Assembly (NCBI RefSeq): GCF_031143425.1
Contig: NC_090451.1
Location: 662,126,575-662,190,574, forward strand
From: Pleurodeles waltl
Taxonomy: Eukaryota; Chordata; Amphibia; Caudata; Salamandridae
DNA: 64,000 nucleotides
Reading direction: 5' to 3'
Both the position numbers and the translations under genes were made by a program. Every line of letters begins with the position of its first letter. The first letter of the stretch is position 1. A model generated the notes under the pieces. The model saw only the letters and a program-made list of their open reading frames with translations. It was not told the origin of the DNA and searched no databases. Positions 22,981-34,875 of this stretch are shown here, one piece after another.

Positions 22981-23559
22981 CTAGAAATATTTCTTCTAGG
23001 TTCTCAAAGGGTGCCATTATAGGGACAAAGTGGGGGGATCAAAATGCTTTAACTGCAGTAGGACACCTTCCAGATCTTTGATCAGACAGTCCTGTAGAAA
23101 TAAATAATCCCTGTCACTCAGAACAGTAATGGTGGTCTTAAGCTTGTATGGCACCTTCAGGAACCAGGGGCCAATCTCACCCTTCTTTTAAAAGCCTACC
23201 TTAACGTTTTCTTGAACTGTTTCAGTGAAGATAGTGAGGCGGCGATAGCAGACCACTACGAACATTTATGAGCGTGTATCAGGAACCACCTGTTGAAACC
23301 GAACCGAGGGGTACAGGAGAACCATGCTGCCTTGATAGGCAATGCTCAGCAGCTAACTGCAGGTTGAGAAAGGCACTGACTTTAATCCGAAAAGATCCTG
23401 CAAAGGTTTGTGTAGTTCAGAAAATTGATATAAGCACTCCAAAGGCTAGGATGAATGTCTTGAACAAGAGGGACAGGGCGTTGCTAGAAAACTCAGGACT
23501 CTTGAAAAACAGTAAAGTGGTCTGGGACACGTTGAAGAAACATAGGCAAAGGGAAGCTT

Positions 23560-24606
23560 CAGTTAACCCCCTCTTGCAATGCAAAATATCTGACCCTGAT
23601 TAGGTTTTGTATTTCAGTGGCATTTATTGCGCAGCACCAGAGGAAGGTTCAGGGGTATTACTTCGGGGCAAATGAGAAAACTCACCTACATTGTTGGTCA
23701 CCTTACTAGAGGTAGAGGAACCCATCAGCAAATGTTCAAGGGATAAAACCCCAGGAACGGATGGAGTCCTGTTGGACCTCATCACAGGCAACTTTAAAAT
23801 GTGGGGTCCACTTATAAAGATCTTGTTTAACAGCTCTTGGTGCAAAAAGATCCCTTGTTCTTGAGTCCTTTCTATCATTGTCCCCATATTTAAGAAAGGA
23901 GACTGCATGGCACCTGAATGTTACTGTCCAATGTCCCTTATAGACAGTACAGTTAAAATAATTGTGAGGATGATATTTAACCAATTAAAATCCTGGGCAA
24001 ATCTAAATGATATTTTAAGTTCCCATCACTTCAGTTTTCGTCCTGGGCTGGGTACCGTGGAACAGTGCTTGAATTTACATCTGATTGTTGGAAAGTACAC
24101 CATTGTCAAGAGCTGTCCTCTATACCTACCTTTATGGACTTCTATACAGCATTTGATTGTGTAAACAGAACCAAGCTTTGGTTGATGCTGTTAGATCTGG
24201 GGGATCGAGTTGGCACAGGTGAATTTTCCTTATAACCTTGAAGAAAATGAGGCTACAAGGGTGTATCCTGGCTCCACTGATTTTTATTATATATATATAT
24301 ATATATATCAACCATTTGAGCCCTTGTTTGATTAATGCGGTTACGGATAGTCCAAGTATTACCAATCCGTCAGTACCAGTTTTGCTGTATGCAGATGACT
24401 TGGTACTTATGGCACAGACCCCAAAGGTTCTCCGTATAGTAGTGGAGTCATTTGTGATTTCTATGAATAACTTGGACCTGCACACTAATTTTGGGAAGTC
24501 ACAGGTCATGGCATGCGGCCGAGGCAGGAAAAACATCCACAAGTTATTGGTCAGTGGTCAATTTCTAGGCAGCATGTCTGATTACGAACTGTCTTTGATT
24601 CCATAA
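23560..24606 (+). pseudogene. LINE reverse transcriptase remnant
   Basis: Central part of the LINE ORF2, which would copy its own RNA at the target site. In order: TPGTDGVLLDLI (about 23750), IIVPIFKKGDCMAPECY (about 23880), SLIDSTVKIIVRMIFNQL (about 23935), SFRPGLGTVEQCLNLHL (about 24030), DFYTAFDCVN (about 24140), QGCILAPLIF (about 24255) and LLYADDLVLM (about 24382). The palm Asp in DFYTAFD and both Asp of YADD are present. A (TA)n expansion lies in the 24290-24310 stretch. At least three frame changes and stops make it non-functional. Confidence 0.6.
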
Positions 24607-24733
24607 GATCATGGTAGTTGCAGGTTAACAGTTCACGCTTGAAGCTTCATAGGATGGCTGCAGTATTCGCACTGTTTCTTCAGTCCACAGGAAGGAGGAC
24701 TATCCCCCCTCATCTGAACATACACAAGACTCA

Positions 24734-24878
24734 GGTCCATATTTGTACTTTTTTAGCGCTGCATTTGCGTAATTTTTTGGCGCAAATTTACAAAATAGAA
24801 TTGTATTTTGTACATTTGCACTACTTTTGCATCAAAAAAGGATGCAAATGCGGCACTAAAAAAGTATAAGTATGGGCC
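24734..24878. mobile_element. Short hairpin MITE inside the LINE
   Basis: A 145-bp element with ends GGTCCATATTTGTAC and GTATAAGTATGGGCC. The outer arms (TACTTTTTTAGCGCTGCATTT and its inverse, about 20 of 23 bases matching) fold it into one long hairpin. The termini resemble those of the 853-bp element at 48956 (GGGGCATATTTATAC). The flanks are TCA and TTA, possibly a mutated 3-bp duplication. It interrupts the LINE C-terminal region. Confidence 0.55.
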
Positions 24879-25320
24879 TTAATGTGTTACTGTAGCTCTG
24901 TATGGTGCTGGGGTTATCATAATGTTATCAAAGTGCATGTTGAGGAAAAATGCATATGTAGGCGTCCCCACCCCGTAATTCTCATTTCATCATCCAGTCA
25001 GGTTTAAATCTGGAGTACATAGCTGATAAAGCTAGAATGGCCCTACCTTTGCTCTGGGTTAGCATTTAGTCTAACCCAGAAGCCAGATTAAACAGCTGTG
25101 TCAGCATGGACAAGGGCACATCCATATTCTGGTTGGGCTAGGTTTTAAAAACTCTAAAGCATCTGTGCCTTTAGAATGACAGGTTAAAAGTCAAACTCCT
25201 TGAGGTTTGTTAATGCTAAAGAGTGGGCATGGAACTTTCCAAAAGCTCTATAAGAGCCTATTACACCTTCCTGGCGTTCCTGCTATGTACTTAACCTTGG
25301 AACTCACACATTGGGAGAGA

Positions 25321-25800
25321 TCACTTCTAATTTGTTTCAGTGCCGGTTCGGTGTGGTGACTTTTGTGTTTCTCTGAGCTTTATGGTTCTCAGGGAAGCCA
25401 CGCACATGCCTGCCCTTGTGACGGGATGTCAGAGCAAACACTAATGCACTTTTTGTTTTTTTGAAAATTTTATAGACTTCTTTCCCGGTCCTTTTTATTA
25501 GGGGCGACCGCAAAGCGCTCCGTCCCGTGTTGTAATCTCTCTTTGGGATTCAAACCATGCCCATGTCATGTCAGTTTCTTTCATTGGTTCGTGAGCTTGC
25601 CTTTTAAAATGTGCTTGCTTTCCTTACTGAAAGGCATACATAAGTCATGCCTTTTCCAGTGTTTAGCCCTCCTCAAGCGCAGCGACCAAGTGCTGAAAAC
25701 ATACAAGGCTCCATGTTTTCCGTCTGGTTTCTGGACTACTTTTTCTCTTTTTTTCGCAGCGCGATCCCACTGGGCAGAAGTTGAGCGCTTTGCATGACAT
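25321..25800. other. No recognised feature
   Basis: Sequence 3' of the LINE. ORFs of 84-92 residues show no motif. Confidence 0.35.
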
Positions 25801-25807
25801 CGACCCT

Positions 25808-25892
25808 GTTACATAGTTAATTGCACTTTTGCTGGTTACGTATATAATTGCACTTTTACCAGTTACATGGATAATTGCACTTTTGCCGATAG
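25808..25892. repeat. Three-copy ~31-bp tandem repeat
   Basis: The phrase ATAATTGCACTTTTGCCGGTTAC recurs three times with small changes at about 25816, 25847 and 25870, separated by ACGTAT- or ATGG-type spacers. Confidence 0.6.
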
Positions 25893-25959
25893 GTTTCACT
25901 ACGAGTGAACTTTTATTTCCCTTTATGTGTCTGCTTTGCACTGATGGCGACCGTCAGCT

Positions 25960-26070
25960 TGCTTATGTGAAACTTTTACTTTTCATTTTATACGGCAAGA
26001 AAAGTCCAGTTAGTTATGTGAAACTGTTTTATTTTCATTTTCAATTTATGTGGCAAGAAAAGTCCTGTTA
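25960..26070. repeat. Two-copy ~53-bp tandem repeat
   Basis: The unit TTATGTGAAAC...TTTTCATTTT...GGCAAGAAAAGTCC(A/T)GTTAG occurs twice in tandem with a few substitutions and a short insertion in the second copy. Confidence 0.6.
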
Positions 26071-26840
26071 GGAGTTTACAATGCTAATTGCTCTAGCTCA
26101 AGCAAACGTGAGACCTGTTGCATTGCAAATGCTTGTTTAAAACCTGTTTTAAAGCTTTTAGGGTTTCACTACCGTAGCTCCAGTTGTTAGGTAGTCCTGA
26201 TGTCTTCTACAGAGTTTGATTTTATCTTAAAGCAGCTGTGAAGTGTAGCTCGATGGAGGGTTAAGCGCGCAGAAGCTTAGTTTAAACCCTTTGCATATAT
26301 TTACGCGCACAGTTTGAAGTTCGAATCATTAAGTTTGAGTCTTGTACGCACATTGATATTTTCGTTCTGCTAATTGGCTTTTACTATGCTATTATGTCAT
26401 ATGCATTTATCTTGCGACACATATAATTTTATGAATTTTATTGCCATTGCTGCATATTTGTTGGATTAATCAACATGTTGTCGTATTGTGTGCACTTTAT
26501 TATTTATACACCTGCCAAAAAGTTTTTACCAGGCTGCTATGATGAATGCATTTTATTTTACTGCATGTTGTATTATATGCACCTTTTATGGCCACTTGTT
26601 GTGCCTAATAAGGTATCATTGATTTGACTTTCTTAACCAGAAAAGTTGTCCAACTGAAATAGTAACTGGCATGTGATTTAATCATTTCAGTGACTGGTAC
26701 AGGTATTTTATGCCATCGCTTACTAGTACAGCTATTTAATTAAACTAACTGAACACCAGTTTCTTCCCGCAACACAAAAGTAAAGTTCTGCTGTTGGCTG
26801 TGTTGTTGGGTCCACAGTTTGTGATGTTCTTTTCACCTGA
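26071..26840. other. No recognised feature
   Basis: AT-rich anonymous sequence. Confidence 0.35.
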
Positions 26841-27460
26841 AGGTCGGTACCCACCTGTGATATGATTTCACTGCACTCCAAAACGTATTTCTAATAATGT
26901 TAATATGCCAGATCATCAACCGTGGGTGCCTGTAACAGTGCTTAGTTTCTGTGGTATTGGCACCTTCCCTACGGAGTATACCCTAGGTCTCAGTTATTAG
27001 GGCATCTGCTCCACTGGACCCCATACAAATGGGAGGCATCAGTAATGAAGAGACCTGCACCGCGGGACCCCAATATAACACTGGGTTTATTAATGAGGAG
27101 ATCTGTAGCACTGGAACCCTTAATAATGTTAAGTTCAGGTACCAGGACACCTGCACCATGGAATCCCCTAATAATAAGTGTAGGTATCATTAATAATGGC
27201 ACCTGTACCTCTGGAACCCATAATAATGTTAGTCACGGTTGTAAGAAAACCTGCAGCGCTGGACCCCATAAAAACATTAAGTTAAATACTGAGGACTCCT
27301 GCATGATTTAACCCCATAATAATAGTAAATTCAGTGATGAGAGAGTGCACACCTTTGGAATAAGCAACACGGGGGCCACTGAAACCACTAGATCCTATAA
27401 AATAACAGTAAGTTTCAGTGACAAGGGCGCCTTCATCACTGGGACCTAAATTTAGACAAA
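26841..27460. repeat. Degenerate ~48-bp minisatellite
   Basis: Units are recognised by (C/T)TGGAACCCCATAATAATG, a following (A)GT(A/T)(A)GTT..GG.A and (G)ACACCTGCACC. The TGGAACCC-type landmark falls at about 27015, 27064, 27112, 27159, 27212, 27260 and 27308, with weaker copies before and after. Spacing is 47-53 bp. Units are 70-80 percent alike by eye, so the array is old. Confidence 0.6.
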
Positions 27461-29660
27461 GAAGAGAGCTGACATTACACCAGAGATGGCATCCGCCCGT
27501 ATCTGACTCTTGTTCAAGAAAATGTAGCTGGCTACGCAACGAAGTGAGTTATCGCATCACAATGTGTTTCATAACCAGTGCTCAGAAATCAGGTCACACA
27601 CAGGAGTGCCCTTTCCCATTGACAAAAAGTCTGGCGAAATCCTCCCTATAATCGATTGAAAATACAGGCCAGCCTCTGATGTATGCATTCCTTTGTCCAT
27701 AACTTACTAGCCTAGTAGTAAAGGAAAGGTGTGACAGGCTAGCCTTGCAATTCTGAATAAAAGAGGCTGTCTTATGACAAAGGCCATTGTCTCAAACATT
27801 CTCCAACATGACCTAGAAGTAAACCCTCTGCTGTAACTTGGTCAGGGAAAGAAACTCTAATTTTGACCCCTAATGGTCCCCCATCAACAACGTACCTAAA
27901 ACTGCAAAGAGAAGCCATCCTATTTCAGTATTTTAAAAAAGCTTTCGTGAGTTTCCTTCAAAATCAAGTTTGCCTTAAACACAATATATTTTTTAACTCA
28001 AAACAAAAAACAAGCTTGCCACGAAATCCTCCCATGGCATCTTCAAATTCTCACCACCATAGGCCTTCAGTCCTTGGCTCACTCAACATGGCCGCCGCAC
28101 AGACCCTAGAGACTCATCCCGTACTCCACAAAGGCAAAAAGCTGACCTCGGCAGAACGCATCTTCCAAAGACACCCCTGACAAATTTCAGCAATCAAAGA
28201 CTGTCTTTTTAGAGCAGAAGGCACACCGCTGTAAAAGCAGCTGTCCTAAAATACACAAGAACTGTTGAAGAGAAGGTGATTTTCAAAGCAAAAAAACATC
28301 ATTGCTTAAGGGTTTTTTTTTAAACCATCACCCCTCCCTATTAACACTTGTATCTGATGACAAGAATCTTTACAGACTGATTAAGTTGCCATTTGTCAAT
28401 CGCTGCAATTTGTGATCACATAATACTGGTTTTAATTAGGTAATGGAGGACCAAATTATGAAGCAGCGTTGACTAAATTGTGGGAAAAGTTAGGGAAATT
28501 ATTATTAAGGCAGAAACAGTCTGCGGTTGTATCTTTTGTATTCATTTGTTATTTAAACACAATTCTTTCTGGTCAAACCTTACATCTCATTAATATCAGT
28601 TTACCACATGAATTCAGCAATCAGCAACAGAAAGGTGAACAGTGCCTTTGGTAAGGGTCCGCCGTATTGTGATATCACGTATGGTGCACTATTGTTTAAG
28701 CAAGATTCGATCCGTTTTAGGCTAAAAACATTTTTTTGTTGAAGTCGCCAAATTATGCAGCAGACGGTGGAAAACATGGTAAGAAAGTGCAAACCCACAA
28801 TTATGCAGAAAATGCCAGGGGCCACAGAATCAGAATCATTTTATTACAATGGCCTTAGTGGTACCCAGCTAATGGAGACACGACCATGTAAAATCATCCT
28901 TGAAAGCACCCGATTCAATCCCTGGGGAATCAGAATAAAATGTATATCACCTTGTATCACGCACAAAGCCTACTGGGGCTAAAGACCTGGTTGCTTCTGG
29001 TAGCTGGTTCACCATTTTGCACCGTTCACACCTTCGTTTTGGCCTCTTTTCAGCTGACCATACATTGCTCCAAGAAGATAGAAGTTGGTTGAGGACCTTT
29101 ATGAGTCGAGGCACTGAAACTCTGGGAAACCCTAAGCCCTGTGTACAAAAGACAAGAAGCTTTAATTCTGGAACATTCCGTACTGAAAAATGAACTACTC
29201 TTGCAGTGTTCACCTAGCGGCAGAGCTTTAATGGAAAAATAGAAGTGCAGGTACACCCTATTTAGAGAACCTGGTTGCTCCCAAGAAGTGTAGGTACTCT
29301 CCCATTAAATGCACTGAAGCAGTGCTGAAAAGTGCAGGTACTCTCCCTTCCAAATTATAAAACTGCAGGTGCGCAGTACCAGAGAGCCCCTGCCCAATTA
29401 AAGCACTGCCATGGACCATCTATAATAAGGCAGCAAGAGAAGAATGTTGAATCTAGGGCCCTCCTTTACATCCACCTGGACTATAAACCCTTAACCAAAT
29501 ATTTTTTTTCCCTCTACTTTAGTACTCTGTAGTGACTATGGGAACATGTCAGCAATTTATAAAACTGTGTATAGATAAACAGAATTCTTCAAACAGATGG
29601 AGTCCAGAGAGTCCTGAAGCTGATCACCTCACTCCGCCGAAAGGCACCCCACCCAGTAAA
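27461..29660. other. No recognised feature
   Basis: Anonymous sequence. Around 29210-29400 GCAGGTAC(T/A)C and AGAGAACC/AGAGAGCC phrases recur a few times, a possible decayed short repeat. No exon could be supported. Confidence 0.35.
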
Positions 29661-29665
29661 CATAG

Positions 29666-30192
29666 TTATAAACCAAGCTGGCTTCTCTCCCCGAAATGGA
29701 AGAGGAAATTGCACTTATCAATGTCTGGGAGGACCTGATTAAGACTGAACATTTTAGCTTCCCCTGCATGTTGATTACTCTCATACTCTGTATCCTCTTT
29801 CACACAGAAAACCACCCAGCTGTACTCTGTTCCTGCCACTGTGCCTCTGATTAATCTCCCATATGGTTCAAATACTTCAGCTGCATGCCTTGGGTCTTCA
29901 TATTTAGAAGTCAATTCTCTCATGGAGGCCTCGGACCCCTGTGCTGATCACTGGAAGTATCGCTCTGTGTCAGGCCATGGGGACCAATTTCTCAGCCGTG
30001 TGACAATGTCTCACGGTAATAGATCCCAGGGTAGGCAAAAACAGCTGAAAACCTAATATTGTCAAAACTGAGGTTCTGTGCCAAGGCCAATCCCTTGAAC
30101 CATTCCCCAACATCTTTTTCTACATACACACGGTGCCCATGAAAGGCAAAGTAAGAAATTGGGCATAAAATGAGACACATTGCTGCAGTCAA
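29666..30192 (-). other. Coding-like relic, unidentified
   Basis: Two neighbouring minus-strand frames (29992-30192 and 29666-29923) have protein-like composition, for example FHGHRVYVEKDVGEWFKGLA and FEPYGRLIRGTVAGTEYSWV. They are in different frames and would need a frameshift to join. I cannot assign a family. They may be remains of a retroelement gene or pure chance. Confidence 0.15.
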
Positions 30193-31289
30193 CTTTCTAC
30201 TTAAAGAAATGCCACAAAAAACCCTGACCTTCGCCCCCTCAGAAAGTCATTCCATCGGCTCATTAATCAACTCACTCCCGGATGATTACTGATGGTTAAA
30301 AAATGGTTATAGCAGATGCTGAACTGCATAGGCCAAAAAAAATAAAAAATAATGAAACCCTGAATTTGTGCATGTGTCATTACCCTACGGCGACCCCAGA
30401 ATGATGACATATGGATTTGCATGCAACACCAAGTAGGCCCGCTTATGTGTAATCATGAAGATGTCATCTTGTTTTTTTTACATTTATTGATTCAGGATGG
30501 CAGGTGCCTTTCTTGGAGCGTAAATTAAAAAAAAGTGTGTGGTCAGGTAAAAAACAATATATTGAAATTAAAAAAGGGGCTGCGGGGTGTATGGGAGCAA
30601 CTGAAGAGCAGGAGAGGTAAGGCAGGCCAGCTAATCAACACCAACTATGAGTGACAATAAGCAGAAATGTGTAGTGGTGCAACAGATGATCTGGGAGAGC
30701 AACATGGACAGCGCAGTGGCAGGGATATGAATGGTGAAGTAGCACACAATGGAGAGGAGGAAAGAACAAGAAAATATATATATATAGATATAGATATGTA
30801 CCCCGTTGAGATCTGAAAGCAAAAAGGGGAAAGCAGTTCTTTAAATACAAGCAGCAAAAGGACTCACAATCTAATTAAAAGTATAGTAAAAAAAGCTAGG
30901 GGCAAACACAAGAAAGTCCCTGAATAAGAAGCAAGCAAATGAGATTAACACGAAAGTCAACCAAAGGTACACAAGGGGCTTAACCGAAGTCCAGTGTAAG
31001 TATTGGTGTTGTCCACAATATGTCTGTAGGCGAGACCTAAAAACTACAGAAAAGCTTTGTACTTGTATATCATAACCTTAAATGGCAAGTACCTAAAAAA
31101 TGAATTCAAAAAGTTTGTAGCTGGAAAACGTAGATTATAGAATATTTTGCAATTGACCAAAACTGGATCCGAGTTAAGTACGATTTTGAAAATTTGGACG
31201 ACAGCAAATATAGGTTTAAATTCATGTTTCACCTACAAACAGAAAGAACACGAGCCAAAGAAAATTCACAGTTCGCGTTTTGTTGCAAA
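30193..31289. other. No recognised feature apart from a short TA/GATA run
   Basis: A TATATA/GATATA microsatellite lies at 30775-30797. The remainder is anonymous. Overlapping minus-strand ORFs at 30631-30857 are frame shadows around this run. Confidence 0.35.
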
Positions 31290-31640
31290 ATATTAGGGTA
31301 AAGCGCCCCCGCCAAAGTGGGGGGGCGCGGCCCGTTAGGAGCCGGGGGCTACGTGGCCCCTGCACTCCCCTCTGGTGCGCACTTAGGGTGCGCGGATCGC
31401 CGGGCGGACTTCCGCCCCCGGGCCTCGCGAGGCCCGGGGGCGGAAGTCTTCCCCCAGGAAGGAACGTTAGGTCCACGTTGGGCCCCGACCGGTTCTGGCC
31501 GCCGTGAACTGGTGGGGGGGCTATTTAACTGCCCCCCCCAAGAAGGCAAGTCCTTCTTCTTGATTTCGCGGCGGCCGGACGAGAGCGGGGTCCCGCGATT
31601 GACCCACCCACCCTCTCCTTGTTGTTAGGCAGTAGGCATG
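31290..31640. other. CpG-rich GC island with perfect palindrome
   Basis: An abrupt GC-rich block in AT-rich surroundings. It contains a 42-bp perfect palindrome at 31407-31448 (arm GACTTCCGCCCCCGGGCCTC plus G), a GGGGGG/CCCCCC hairpin around 31515-31540 and an AGAAGG..CCTTCT hairpin just after. This is similar in character to the chained-hairpin elements, but I could not find terminal inverted repeats. ORFs on both strands follow from composition. Confidence 0.5.
31407..31448. repeat. 42-bp perfect palindrome
   Basis: The two 21-base arms are exact reverse complements with no spacer. GC content is very high, and a CGCG lies at the centre. It could extrude as a cruciform or fold as a stable RNA hairpin if transcribed. 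Confidence 0.9.
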
Positions 31641-32449
31641 CGGAAATTGAGATGTGACTAGAAGCAACAGGGGGGGTCCCCAAGGTGGGGCCCCTGGGAG
31701 GACACCTGGGATAGGATCCTGAAGTTCTGAGCCAACCAACGGATGTACACCCCAGATCAAGGGGTAAGGGAGCTCAGATCGCTGGGGGGAACATGGGGCT
31801 CCAGCCCTTGGCCGCCCCATTACACCCCGAGTCTGATTGGTGTTTGGAGGAGGGGGCGGAACCCGAAGCATGAGGACAAGGTACAGTGTTGTAGGCAGGG
31901 TAACCGCCCCTCCTAGGGATACAGGTGATAGATGGGTCACCTGTGTGGTCCAATGGTGGTTCAGGACAGGAAGGGATCCTGTCAGAATTTGATTTATGGT
32001 CACAAAGATGCTCATGACGTATAGATGAAGATGTGAAAAATTGATATGCTTGAAAAGTTATGAGATGCTTGATGTTTGAATAAAACTCTTCCAACGTTTA
32101 ATAGTTGTCGCATTGTATATTTCTGGGGGGGTGGGGGTCACATGGAGGCCTCCGGGTCCTATGGCTACATGTCAGTGTTGGTAGTCTGTACTTTGCCACG
32201 AGTTAAGGGATTTCATCTAAAAATAATAATTAACCTTTCTAAATGTGTGTTCCAAAGCAGATTTTACATCTTAAAACCACTGGAAGCACCAATATAACTT
32301 TTCAATCAGCACAGTTGTATTTTATTTTTACTTGAGTGATACGTGTCTGGTGTTTTGAGCAGGTAACACACAAAGACTAATTCTAATATTATGCATATTA
32401 GATATCTGATTGTTAGCAGCATCGATGCTGTAGGCAGAAAAATGTGCAA
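31641..32449. other. No recognised feature
   Basis: Moderately GC-rich to 31960, then AT-rich. No gene supported. Confidence 0.35.
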
Positions 32450-32830
32450 TTACATCTTTCCAAGAACCAAATGTCATGCTTTGACATCCCCCATGGGGGA
32501 TAACACCAGATAGTCAAAAGAATCTTGAGCCCTGGTATCAGGCTGTAGCATCATTGTAAGAACCGGATATCAGGTTGTGACATCAAACTAGCAAGTAGAC
32601 ATCACACTGTGACATCACTCCAGGAACCAGATATCAGACTCGGGCATCACACAAGCAAGTGGACATCAGACTGCCATCACTCATGGAACCAGGAATCAGT
32701 TCGTGATTTTATCCCAGGAACTGGATATCAGAAAGTGTCACCACTCCAGTAATCACGTCAGACGGTAGTCACATATCTCCATGAACTTCACATGAAACTG
32801 CGACCTCCTCCGGAACCAGGCATCATCTTT
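32450..32830. repeat. Degenerate ~32-bp minisatellite
   Basis: The unit is approximately GGAACCAGATATCAGACTGT followed by GACATCACTCCA. Clear starts lie at about 32559, 32590, 32622, 32654, 32683 and 32716, with decayed units on both sides. Confidence 0.6.
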
Positions 32831-33729
32831 AAAGAGCCCTACCTATGTGTCATACGAACATTTAGGCCCTATTAAGGCAAGCCTGGTAATTAGAGTGTAA
32901 TATATGGCCAGAGATAATGATTATGGCGGCTTCTCTGCCTCAGTTGATTGGCTCCACAACTTTTAGGCCCAAGATTTATGGGAAATATGGAATCACTTGG
33001 ACCAATTCTGCATGTTTTACCTAGTTTCAGAGCAGCAGCGTAGCCGTGTGTCATAGGCCCGCTAGCAAGGAAGGGAATGCCCCAAACCTGGCTGCAGTTT
33101 GAAATACACAATACAGTCCAAATCAGGATTCATTGGGCGCTGCAGTCGTCTCACCCCAGGTGCCACTGCATCGATTGCACCAATGGAATATAGGCCCCTG
33201 TTCCAGAGCCATTCCCAGCCATATTTGGACAAGCGGCCAAGGTGAATCCCCTTGGTATATCACTGTTTTAGACTCGTAATGGGACCCCAAAGAATAGAAC
33301 CGGGGGTCCGTGGTGTATACAAACTCAATAAATTCCTGCCATCAGGCTGCAAAATAACAGTAACGGTTAGAGAATACATGGGCGGCAATGGGTGTCCTAG
33401 TATAGTTGGAGGTGACCGGAAGTGAATTTTCTCGGAACAGAAACCGGAACCAATGGATTCCACAGCCGGGAGTAGCTGCATTTGTAAATACTTAGTTGGC
33501 TGTATGTGATGGCGGAGCCCATGTTCCATTGAGAAATTTTGGGAAGCGCTTCTGTGCGTGACACACCTCGGACTCCCAGGGGTGAGTCAGACCTGCAGAA
33601 CAGCGTCTGCCAGGGGTTAGGGTGAAGTTCAAACACCGCGTTACGTAAGATGGTGACGCCAAGGAGGAAAGGCATTCACTCCTGTATGTGTGCAATGTGG
33701 ACAGGCCGCTTCCAGGGCGCAGCCCGGAC
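32831..33729. other. No recognised feature
   Basis: Anonymous sequence before the large minisatellite. Confidence 0.35.
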
Positions 33730-34875
33730 GTACACACACACCTGGGACAGAGCACACGGACAGTGGAGCAGAGGGACAGACACACATCTGAAACAGGGTA
33801 CACGGGCAGTGGAGCAGAGGGACAGACACATACATGGGACAGGGCACACGGACAGTGGAGCATTGACACTGACACATGGGCTCACGGACAGTGGAGCAGA
33901 GGGACAGACACACACTGCGGCAGGGCACAGGGACAGTGGAGCAGAGGGACAGACACATACATGGGACAGGGCACACGGACAGTGGAGCATTGACACTGAC
34001 ACATGGGTACACGGGCAGTGGAGCAGAGGTACAGACACACACTGCGGCAGGGCACAGGGACAGTGGAGCAGAGGGACAGACACATACATGGGAATGGGAC
34101 AAGGCACACGGACAGTGGAGCACACTGGGGCAGAGAACACGGACAGTGGAGCATTGATACTGAGACATGGGCACACGGACAGTGGAGCAGAGGGACAGAC
34201 ACACACTGTGGCAGGGAGCATTGATACTTACACATGGGCACACGGACAGTGGAGCAGAGGGACAGACACACACTGTGGCAGGGAGCATTGATACTGAGAC
34301 ATGGGCACACGGGCAGTGGAGCAGAGGGACAGACACAAACTGTGGCAGGGAGCATTGATACTGAGACATGGCCACACGGACAGTGGAGCATTGATACTGA
34401 GACATGGGCACACGGACAGTGGAGCAGAGGGACAGACACACACTGGGGCAGGGAGCATTGATACTGAGACACGGGCACACGGACAGTAGAGCATTGACAC
34501 TGAGACAAGTCACACGGGCAGTGGAGCAGAGGGACAGACACGCACTGGGACACGGAGCACAGAGTGGAGCCGAGGGGCACATACACTGAGACAGGGGGCA
34601 TTGGCAATAGGGCAGAAGGCCACAGATGCCAGAATGTGGACACAGCCACTGGGAGAGAGGACACGGACATTAGGACACGACACCAGAATCGGGAGGCATA
34701 CACTGGGACAAGGGGACACACTAGAAGACGCAGACACGCTGTCAGAGAAAGGCACTGAAAAACGCAGGGAGAGGGATGGCAACATAGACACTGGGACAAA
34801 GGCACGGGGGCAGAAATACATGGAAACTGGGGCAGAGATATAGACACTGCGACAGAAAGACAAAGACACCGCGAG
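33730..34875. repeat. Large ~67-bp minisatellite (GGACAGTGGAGCAGAGGGACAG)
   Basis: About 1.1 kb of tandem units. The full unit, about 67 bp, joins CACACGGACAGTGGAGCA, GAGGGACAGACACACACTG, (T/C)GGCAGGGAGCA and TTGATACTGAGACATGGG. Shorter units lack one block, so the array mixes at least two unit types. Units between 34150 and 34480 are almost identical; those after 34560 decay to ACTGGGACA/GGACAC phrases. Long ORFs on both strands (up to 321 residues on minus, 213 on plus) arise because the units keep frames open. They are not treated as genes. Confidence 0.85.

Larger units (their letters stand above)
20851..25320 (+). mobile_element. APE-type non-LTR retrotransposon, near full length but dead
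   Basis: A decayed LINE on the plus strand. 20946-22340 is a degenerate ORF1 region with no recognised domain. From about 22343 the reading is AWNVTGLRDNLANPDSLDF followed by FIALQEAL, the start of an apurinic-type endonuclease. 22760-22980 gives EDFNAKL and TFRGSGRLSAIDYV, later endonuclease blocks. Reverse transcriptase follows: FKKGDCMAPECYCPMSLID at about 23890, FRPGLGTVEQCL at about 24040, FYTAFDCVNR at about 24140-24175, LQGCILAPLIF at about 24250, and LLYADDLVLMAQTPK at about 24382-24426 with the catalytic YADD intact. The C-terminal part runs to about 25.3 kb. Frameshifts and stops separate the blocks, a (TA)n tract lies at 24287-24309, and a MITE lies at 24734-24878. The clade (CR1/Jockey group) is not resolved. 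Confidence 0.6.

Noticed and set aside
33641..34847. Long minus-strand ORFs of 313 and 321 residues and plus-strand ORFs of up to 213 residues
   Set aside because: They lie entirely on the 67-bp minisatellite. Repetition keeps several frames open at once and the peptides are repeats of the DNA unit.
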